From Halobaculum sp. MBLA0143 (lineage in GTDB: Archaea > Halobacteriota > Halobacteria > Halobacteriales > Haloferacaceae): 64,000 nucleotides of DNA. Below the pieces are notes generated by a model. That model was given only the letters and a program-made list of their open reading frames with translations, was not told the DNA's origin and did not search any database. This document shows, in pieces, positions 58,430 through 64,000 of the stretch. The position numbers and the translations under genes are program-made. Numbering within the stretch: the first letter of the stretch is position 1; the number at the start of each line of letters is the position of its first letter. Location of the stretch: NCBI RefSeq assembly GCF_041361465.1, contig NZ_JBGKAC010000001.1, forward strand, positions 620,001 to 684,000, written 5' to 3'.

Positions 58430-59710
58430 TCAGTCGGCCGACTCTGTCGCGGTCCCGAGGCCGATGTTGTCGTGGTCGAGATCCGCGACGCGGGGAAGTG
58501 TTCTGATTCGGCCGTTGGCCGCGAAGTACACCGCGAGCACCATGGTGGTGGCCGCTAACAGGTACAGTCCCGCGCCGGGACTGAACACGTCGCCGACGAT
58601 CCCTCCAATCAGACTCCCGACTGGCAGCGTGACCATCGTGAGACTGGAGAACGCCGAACTGACACGGCCGAGGTACTCCTGTTCGACCGCCGACTGGAGG
58701 AGCGACCCGAGGAGTACGTTGAACGCGCCGATGGGGAGGAACGCGACGGCGAGCGCGAGAGGGGTGACGATTGGCCCCTTGAACACGACTGCCACAAGTA
58801 CTCCGACGGCGGCCAGCCCGTACCCGAAGACGGCGAACAGCCCGTACGGCACGTCTTCGACGAGCCACGAGCCGGCGGAGCCGCCTAGGTTTCCGGCGAC
58901 GAGCGACGCCATGAGGATCCCGTACATCCCTGCCCCACCGATTGTGTCTGCGAACGCTGGGAAGATCGCAGTGACGACACCCGCCCCGAAGTTGGCGACC
59001 ATCCCACCGATGCCGATTGGGACGAACAGAGAGCCACGGAGGTAGCTCACGCCACCCTTCAGGTCCGACAGGTACTCGTCGGTGATGTCGCCCGGCTCCG
59101 GATCACTGTCCTCGCCGTCGTCCGTCTCTCCATCCGCGTGCGGGAGTTTCAGGCCGAGGAACATCAGGGTCGCAAAGGCGAACGTGATGGCGTCGAACAC
59201 GAACAGTGCAGTCGTTCCGATTGCGACGATGAGGAACCCCGACGCGGCGTTGAACGCGATGTCGGCGGACCGCCCCGCGAGTTTGAACAGTGAGTTTGCT
59301 CGGACGAGCTGCTCGTCCGAGACGATCTGTGGGAGCAGAGCGCTCTGTGCGGGGTACTGGAACCGCGAGACGGTCGCCAGTGTCGGGATCACGGCCAGGA
59401 GAACCCAGACACTGAGCCTGTCGAGGAAGCTAGCGACCGGGATCGTCAGGACGAACACGCCCTGTATCACCTGTGTGAGGACCAGCGTCCGCCGTCGGTT
59501 CCACCGGTCGACGAGCGGGCCGACGAGAAATTCGATCATCTGTGGGCCGCGCATCAGGAACCCGGCGACACCGGTGAACAACGTCGAACCGGTGAGATCG
59601 TGGACCAACCACAGTGCTCCGATGAGATAGAGACTGTCTCCGAGGTTCGTTGCGACTCTCCCGAGGAAGAACCTCACGAAGGGGATGTTTTTGTACAGTT
59701 TCTCAGTCAC
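58430..59710 (-). CDS. MFS transporter (MFS_3/enterobactin-exporter-like)
   Basis: A 426-residue protein with 12 helices. MFS_3 landmarks: GRVATNLGDSLYLIGALWLVHDLTGS, motif A-like GPLVDRWNRRRTLVL, NSLFKLAGRSADIAFN, and SAVEQEYLGRVSSAF, as in macrolide/enterobactin exporters. The long acidic loop between helices 6 and 7 (ADGETDDGEDSDPEPGD) is cytoplasmic. GTG 59710 (MTEKLYKNIPF) is chosen over a longer start at 59761 whose residues are not MFS-like. Codon use is less GC-rich than the surroundings, and AT-rich DNA lies upstream, so horizontal gain is possible. Confidence 0.88.
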   Translation of the reverse strand: MTEKLYKNIPFVRFFLGRVATNLGDSLYLIGALWLVHDLTGSTLFTGVAGFLMRGPQMIEFLVGPLVDRWNRRRTLVLTQVIQGVFVLTIPVASFLDRLSVWVLLAVIPTLATVSRFQYPAQSALLPQIVSDEQLVRANSLFKLAGRSADIAFNAASGFLIVAIGTTALFVFDAITFAFATLMFLGLKLPHADGETDDGEDSDPEPGDITDEYLSDLKGGVSYLRGSLFVPIGIGGMVANFGAGVVTAIFPAFADTIGGAGMYGILMASLVAGNLGGSAGSWLVEDVPYGLFAVFGYGLAAVGVLVAVVFKGPIVTPLALAVAFLPIGAFNVLLGSLLQSAVEQEYLGRVSSAFSSLTMVTLPVGSLIGGIVGDVFSPGAGLYLLAATTMVLAVYFAANGRIRTLPRVADLDHDNIGLGTATESAD

Positions 59711-59914
59711 TATTGGCCCGATAGAGAGAACACAGATATGTCTTTTGAACAAGAACAGCATTTAAAAATGAGATGTAGTCGAACACCAACGAGCGTCTAC
59801 ATACCCTCCCCGTCGCCGGCGTCGAGCCACGCGCACCGGTGGGAGAACTACCAGAAGCTGTTCGTCTGTCGAGCACGGACGACGAGGACGACTGAGACGC
59901 GCGGTCGAGACGCT

Positions 59915-60328
59915 CTAGTCGCCCTCGCCCGCCTGCACCACCTGCACTCGGTACCGCTGGCCGTCGAACTCCACGAACACGCTGTCGTCGACGGTGGCGT
60001 TCTGCGGGGCGAACGACCGGAACGACTCCATCTCGTCGAACGGGGAGTGGGTGAACGACTCCTTGATCCCGATCGATCCCTCGCGGTACGGCTTCGAGCG
60101 GCCGTCCGGAGCGTCGACGGCCGAGAAGAAGAACTGGAACCGTCTGCGCGTGAGATCGTCCGTCCCCTCGGCAGTGAGATTGTACGCCGGTCCCTCTGCC
60201 GCCGTCGGCTCGGCGGTCAGGTGGTACGGGTCGCCGCTGCCCAACAGCGACGGGAGAGCGCCCAGCGCCAACAACACGACCACGAGCGCGAGGAGGCCGT
60301 AGGCGAACTTCCGCGTGATCGGTCGCAC
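59915..60328 (-). CDS. Hypothetical membrane-anchored protein
   Basis: A 137-residue protein with an N-terminal hydrophobic helix (about 8-28, FAYGLLALVVVLLALGALP) and an extracellular polar rest: DPYHLTAEPTAAEGPAYNLTAEGTDD has a duplicated Tyr-x-Leu-Thr-Ala-Glu motif, and the C-terminus is FVEFDGQRYRVQVVQA. Function unknown. GTG 60328 (MRPITRKFAYG) gives the signal. The next upstream gene on the same strand starts about 30 bases away, so cotranscription is possible. Confidence 0.72.
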   Translation of the reverse strand: MRPITRKFAYGLLALVVVLLALGALPSLLGSGDPYHLTAEPTAAEGPAYNLTAEGTDDLTRRRFQFFFSAVDAPDGRSKPYREGSIGIKESFTHSPFDEMESFRSFAPQNATVDDSVFVEFDGQRYRVQVVQAGEGD

Positions 60329-60359
60329 GGTCGCCGTTCGAGCGGCGACGGTTAACCGA

Positions 60360-60920
60360 TTACGACCCGTCGCCGGCCCCGCCGTCGTCTGGGTCCACCT
60401 CGTTGCCGTCGCCGTCCGCCGCGTCGCCGACGTCGCCCGTCTCCACGCCGTCGTCTGCTCCGTCATCCTCGTCGACGACCCCCCGGTAGAGCCGTCCGAA
60501 CGCCTGTCGCCGGAGGGTGCCGACGGCGGCCTCCCGTTCGTCGGCGAACGTCGCCGCGACGACACTGTCGGCGAACCCCGGGGCGTGCCAGACGACCCGC
60601 GGGGCGTCGTCGTGCCCGACGAGGACGGTCTCGCGGCCGTCGTCGTCGGCCCACGCCTCGAACGTCTCCCGGTCGGCGACCTGCACCCGCAGCGACGAGG
60701 CGAAGACGGCGTCTCTGACCGTGCCGACCACGTCACTCGTCACGCGGCGCTCGTACTCCTCGCGGTCGAACGACATCGCCTTGGTCGCCTCGCGGGTCGC
60801 GGTCTTCGCCGTCGGCACGGCCTCGGCGTAGCGTTCGCGGGCCGCGGCGACGGTCGCCGGCGCGAGGTAGCCTTCCGTCTCGATATCGCCGTCTGCGTTC
60901 GTACCCGTGTCAGTCTCCAT
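60360..60920 (-). CDS. DUF5809-like haloarchaeal protein
   Basis: A 186-residue soluble protein. Landmarks LAPATVAAARERYAEAVPTAKTATREATKAMSFDREEYERRVTSDVVGTVRDAVFASSL (only the first part is diagnostic: PATVAAARERY, AKAMSFDREEY) match what I recall of DUF5809. The C-terminal 50 residues are an acidic disordered tail. Function unknown; DUF5809 and DUF5810 are often adjacent, but no DUF5810 is seen here. ATG 60920 is the natural start. Confidence 0.72.
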   Translation of the reverse strand: METDTGTNADGDIETEGYLAPATVAAARERYAEAVPTAKTATREATKAMSFDREEYERRVTSDVVGTVRDAVFASSLRVQVADRETFEAWADDDGRETVLVGHDDAPRVVWHAPGFADSVVAATFADEREAAVGTLRRQAFGRLYRGVVDEDDGADDGVETGDVGDAADGDGNEVDPDDGGAGDGS

Positions 60921-60961
60921 ACCGTCGTATCGGGCCGCCGGGGTGTCGTGTGTTGCGGTCC

Positions 60962-61414
60962 TCAGACCAGTCCGGAGCCGACGGCGACGACCGGGACCAA
61001 GACGGCGACGTAGACGGCCGCGGAGACGGCCCAGTCGCGGCCGACCCGGCTGCGTCGGTCCGGACTCAGCCCGTCGGGGCGGGGTAACACGACGACCACG
61101 AAGAAGGCGACCATCACGACGAACAGGACGGCCCCCGCGGCCGCGGTCGCGGCCACGCCGTCGAGCACGGACTCGGCGACGTACAGCGTGTAGACGAACA
61201 GGGGGCCGGTGAGCAGCCCGGCGAGGTAGTGGACGACGGACGCCAGCCGCGCCGGCGCCCGGTCCGGGTGGCTCCGGGTCAACACCCCGGCCGCGACCGT
61301 CGGCGGGGTCTCACCCTCTGGCAGTCTGGCCATCACGCGATCCATCACGAGCGTGGCGAGGACGGCGGCGGCCAGCCCCAACGGGAACCGGACCGCCGGC
61401 GAGACGATCTCCAT
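60962..61414 (-). CDS. Hypothetical polytopic membrane protein
   Basis: A 150-residue protein with four hydrophobic segments (about 8-26, 60-78, 88-108, 130-148). The loop between helices 1 and 2 contains DRVMARLPEGETPPTVAAG, which suggests a conserved small membrane enzyme-like family, but I do not recognise it. ATG 61414 is chosen over GTG 61423. It lies 57 bases downstream of the small protein at 61472-61642, same strand. Confidence 0.72.
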   Translation of the reverse strand: MEIVSPAVRFPLGLAAAVLATLVMDRVMARLPEGETPPTVAAGVLTRSHPDRAPARLASVVHYLAGLLTGPLFVYTLYVAESVLDGVAATAAAGAVLFVVMVAFFVVVVLPRPDGLSPDRRSRVGRDWAVSAAVYVAVLVPVVAVGSGLV

Positions 61415-61471
61415 CGGTGTCACACCGAGGGGTAGAGCCGAGCGCCCGTCAACCGTTCGAAGCGCCGGCGA

Positions 61472-61642
61472 TCACGTGGCCCGTCGGTAGCCGTCCGCGA
61501 CGAAGGCGACGACGACGGCAGCCGCCGCGGTGAAGAACAGGTCGAGACCGAACGCCCGGTGGCCGACGCTCGCAACCACGACACCGAGCAACACCGCCGC
61601 CAACACTTCGAGGAAGCCGGGGCCGGGGGCCGTGTCGAACAC
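61472..61642 (-). CDS. 56-residue two-helix membrane microprotein
   Basis: The minus strand reads MFDTAPGPGFLEVLAAVLLG, then VVVASVGHRAFGLDLFFTAA, then AAVVVAFVADGYRRAT, followed by TGA. Two hydrophobic helices with a basic tail. Codons end in G or C at nearly every position, and the frame fills an otherwise empty gap between larC and the membrane gene at 60962, which supports a real gene. GTG 61642 is the only good start. Function unknown. Confidence 0.65.
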   Translation of the reverse strand: MFDTAPGPGFLEVLAAVLLGVVVASVGHRAFGLDLFFTAAAAVVVAFVADGYRRAT

Positions 61643-61667
61643 GGTGGTCCGTCTCCTGCCGTCTCTC

Positions 61668-63080
61668 TCACTCTTCGGGTGTGTCTCGCCGGCTGCGAAC
61701 GGCAGTCTCTGCCCGGCGACACACCTCCCGCACCGGGAGCCCGGTCGCGTCCGCGACCGCGAGCGCCTCGTCGTACTCCGCGCTCTCGTCGTACGGCACT
61801 CCGTCCCCGGTCGTCGCCACCTTCACCGCGACGGTGTGTTCCTCGCCGTCGACGGACAGCGTCGCCTCCTCGAACCGGCGGTCGGCGATCCAGCGGTGGG
61901 TCGCGCCGGCCTGTCGGACGCCGAGCGTGCCGGTCTCGTGCGCGAGCAGTTCGGCGAGCCGGCCGGCGTCGTCCGGGTCACACAACACCTTCACGAGGTG
62001 GCCGGGGCGGGACTTCTTGGCGGCCGTCGGCACCACCGTCACGTCGTACGCCCCGGCGGCCGGCAGCGTCTCCTGGAGGCTACCCAACACCTCCGGGGTG
62101 GCGTCGTCCAGGTTCGTCTCCAAGACGGCCACATCGTCGTAGTGGAGGCCGTGCGAGTGACCGTCGTCGTGGTCGTGTCTACGGTCGTCGTCGTGGTCGT
62201 GTCCACGGCCGTCGTCGTGGTCGTGTTCGTGACCGCTGGCCGCCTCGCCGTCGTCGGCCGTCGTCTCGCCGACCGTCGCCCGCAGAACGTTCGGTCGCTC
62301 GTCCAGGTCGTACGCGCCGGCGCCGTAGCCGCTCGTGTCGACGGCCATCGACGGGAGTGTGTCGACGCCGTCCGCGACGGCAGCGAGAATCGCGGCGCCG
62401 GTCGGCGTCAACAGCTCCCGCGCGACCGGTCCACCCTCCAGCCGCCAGTCGGCAACGGCGGCGATCTCCGTCACCGCCGGGGTCGGCACCGGGTAGGTGC
62501 CGTGGCTGAACGTCGCCTCCCCGCCGCCGGCCGCGACGGGTGTCGTCACGACCCGGTCGGGCGCCAGGTCTGCCAACAGGAGACACGCGCCGACCACGTC
62601 CGCGATCGCGTCGTCCGTCCCCACCTCGTGGAACGTCGTCTCCCCCAGATCCGTGCCGTGGACGGCCGCCTCTGCCTCGCCCAACAGCCGGAAGGCCCGC
62701 TCCGCGTCTGCTCGCGCCCGCTCCGGGAGCGTCATCCCGGCGAGCACGTCTAACACGTCGTCGTACGTCCGTTCCGGGCCGGCACCTTCCGCGTCGACGT
62801 GGCCGTCGTCGCCGTGGTCGTGGGTGTGCGCGTGATCGTCGTGGTCACCGTCGTGGGTGTCGTCGTGACCCGGTCCGTCGCTCCTCTCGTCCCGCGTCGA
62901 CACCACCCGGGCGCGCGTCGCGGCGACGCCGCGTTCTTCGACGGACTCGAAGGCGTACTCGACGGGCAGTGCCTCGGTGACGGGAGCGAGCACGGCCGGA
63001 TCCGCGCCGGCGGCGACGAGTGTGCCCAGGATCACGTCGCCGGCGGCGCCGGTCCGGCCGTCGAAGGCGAGTGTTCGCAC
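61668..63080 (-). CDS. larC: Nickel pincer cofactor biosynthesis protein LarC
   Basis: A 470-residue LarC that inserts nickel into the pyridinium pincer cofactor of lactate racemase-type enzymes. The N-terminal half begins LAFDGRTGAAGDVILGTLV and has TTFHEVGTDDAIADVVG and FSHGTYPVP; the C-terminal half begins ETNLDDATPEVLG. It is a single frame, whereas some bacteria need a frameshift between LarC1 and LarC2. Two His-rich inserts (residues 72-94 with 8 His, and 284-313 with 10 His), the second at the LarC1/LarC2 border, probably bind nickel. GTG 63080 gives MRTLAFDG. No larA, larB or larE lies in the window. Confidence 0.94.
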   Translation of the reverse strand: MRTLAFDGRTGAAGDVILGTLVAAGADPAVLAPVTEALPVEYAFESVEERGVAATRARVVSTRDERSDGPGHDDTHDGDHDDHAHTHDHGDDGHVDAEGAGPERTYDDVLDVLAGMTLPERARADAERAFRLLGEAEAAVHGTDLGETTFHEVGTDDAIADVVGACLLLADLAPDRVVTTPVAAGGGEATFSHGTYPVPTPAVTEIAAVADWRLEGGPVARELLTPTGAAILAAVADGVDTLPSMAVDTSGYGAGAYDLDERPNVLRATVGETTADDGEAASGHEHDHDDGRGHDHDDDRRHDHDDGHSHGLHYDDVAVLETNLDDATPEVLGSLQETLPAAGAYDVTVVPTAAKKSRPGHLVKVLCDPDDAGRLAELLAHETGTLGVRQAGATHRWIADRRFEEATLSVDGEEHTVAVKVATTGDGVPYDESAEYDEALAVADATGLPVREVCRRAETAVRSRRDTPEE

Positions 63081-63225
63081 GTCTCTCTGGAGACGGCGGG
63101 GGTACAAGTGTGACGCGACCGCCCGGTGTCCGGTCGCCGGTGGCTCACAGCCGGACGAGGCGAGAGCCGACCCCTTTGGCGTGGATAGTTGACGTTTCAA
63201 GTTCCCCCACCGACACTGTTCACTC

Positions 63226-64000
63226 GTGAGTGAGTACGATCTGACACAGGTGACGGCGGGGCTCTCGCGGCGAGACTGGGACGACAGTCACGACGGGACA
63301 CTGCGATTCGCGCTCGTCGGACTGGGGTGGTGGACCCAGGAGTACGTCCAACCGGTGCTGTCGGAGTTGGACGCAGTGACGGTGACGGTGGCCGTCAGTG
63401 GGACGCCGGAGAAGCTGGCGACCGCCCGCGAGGAGTGGCCGGCCATCGAGGCGGCGGTCTCCTACGAGGCGTTCCAGGCGGGCGAGGCGACCGACCACTA
63501 CGACGCGGTGTACGTCTGCACGCCGAACGCGACCCACTTGGAGCACGCCGAGGCGGCCGCCGACCACGGGAAGGCGGTCCTGTGTGAGAAGCCGATGGAG
63601 GCGACGACGGAACGGGCGGCCGCGATGGTGGACGCCTGCGAGACGGCGGGCGTCCCGTTGCTCGTCGGCTACCGGATGCAGACGGACCCGGCCGTCCGAA
63701 CCGTTCGAGACGCGATCGCCGACGGGTTCCTCGGCGAACCCGTCCACGTCCAGGGCCACATGTCACAACGGATCGGCGACCTGTTCCCGGAGGGGAACTG
63801 GCGACTCGACCCGGAACTGGCCGGTGACGGCGCGTCCGTGACGGACCTGGGGATCTACCCACTCAACACGACACGGTTCCTGTTGGACGCGGAGCCGGTG
63901 TCTGTCCGTGCGACCGCGACGAGCGAGACGGAGCGGTTCGACGACGTGCCGGACGAGCACGCGACCTTCGAGGTGACGTTCGACGACGGGACGGTCGCCC
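63226..64000 (+). CDS. gfo6: Gfo/Idh/MocA oxidoreductase, D-xylose 1-dehydrogenase-like (3' end outside window)
   Basis: 258 codons visible. The N-terminal Rossmann motif LRFALVGLGWWTQEYVQPVL, then ATDHYDAVYVCTPNATHLEHA and the catalytic signature VLCEKPMEA are family landmarks; SVTDLGIYPLNTTRFLLDAEP lies near the visible end. The sequence closely follows haloarchaeal NADP-dependent D-xylose dehydrogenases that start the oxidative xylose pathway (Weimberg-type). GTG 63226 (MSEYDLTQV) is supported by a TTTCAAG stretch about 29 bases upstream. The gene is divergent from larC, and its end is beyond the window. Confidence 0.88.
   Translation, partial: MSEYDLTQVTAGLSRRDWDDSHDGTLRFALVGLGWWTQEYVQPVLSELDAVTVTVAVSGTPEKLATAREEWPAIEAAVSYEAFQAGEATDHYDAVYVCTPNATHLEHAEAAADHGKAVLCEKPMEATTERAAAMVDACETAGVPLLVGYRMQTDPAVRTVRDAIADGFLGEPVHVQGHMSQRIGDLFPEGNWRLDPELAGDGASVTDLGIYPLNTTRFLLDAEPVSVRATATSETERFDDVPDEHATFEVTFDDGTVA

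Noticed and set aside
1-64000. tRNA, rRNA or insertion sequence genes
   Set aside because: No cloverleaf, rRNA-like stretch, transposase or integrase motif was found by reading; a tRNAscan or Rfam search could still reveal small RNAs.

Overview
The window is a piece of a haloarchaeal chromosome (class Halobacteria). The evidence is very high G+C with strong G/C preference at third codon positions, acidic Asp/Glu-rich proteins, many GTG starts, and AT-rich TATA boxes about 25-30 bases before start codons, as expected for leaderless transcripts. The gene content is archaeal: TBP, aSUI1, eIF1A, Nop5-fibrillarin, Cdc48, XPB-type helicase, halocyanins and DtdA. I cannot name the genus from sequence alone. 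No rRNA, tRNA or CRISPR array was seen.

Layout. 1-8343: the metG 3' end, a zinc-ribbon microprotein, an aldo/keto reductase, a glycosyltransferase, a small HTH regulator with a DUF2892 membrane protein, a halocyanin, an acyl-CoA ligase and an enoyl-CoA hydratase. 8382-9650: a lower-GC DUF4365-type nuclease-like protein with a zinc-ribbon tail. 9647-14812: ASCH protein, 2Fe-2S ferredoxin, rhodanese/metallo-beta-lactamase fusion, ferritin-like protein, a degenerate cis-prenyltransferase, an HTH regulator, small membrane proteins and cytidine deaminase. 14903-20755: a second halocyanin next to a four-gene operon with a CcoI/FixI-type copper ATPase and a SafE-family membrane protein, probably for copper insertion into an oxidase. 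20883-30847: dtdA with two Ca2+/cation antiporters, aroE, an enolase-superfamily enzyme, DUF1405, eIF1A, tyrS and a LolA-like protein. 30958-39824: DJ-1/PfpI, a decayed small gene, a double universal stress protein, nop5-flpA, XPB, a UPF0175/DUF3368 toxin-antitoxin pair with a palindromic operator, and tbp with two palindromic TATA boxes. 39963-46674: hypothetical genes, DUF655, a 35-residue Cys-containing microprotein, ilvE, a Tat-exported protein with a hydrophobic helical hairpin followed by a small membrane gene, and an MFS transporter. 46895-54418: cdc48, about 940 bases with no gene but a large inverted-repeat element, and a MoxR-DUF58-transglutaminase operon. 54658-64000: aSUI1, a secreted HExxH metallopeptidase, rhodanese, NUDIX, MFS, several small membrane or hypothetical genes, larC with two His-rich inserts, and the 5' part of a xylose-dehydrogenase-like gene.

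The points most worth a second look are: the mirror-image element at 49122-49973; the exported hydrophobic protein plus membrane partner at 43652-45169 (a candidate halocin-like system); the noncatalytic cis-prenyltransferase with a C-terminal RxG; the copper/oxidase assembly operon joined by GTGA overlaps; and a repeated pattern of short tandem duplications (17-32 bp periods) at or just beyond the 3' ends of genes.
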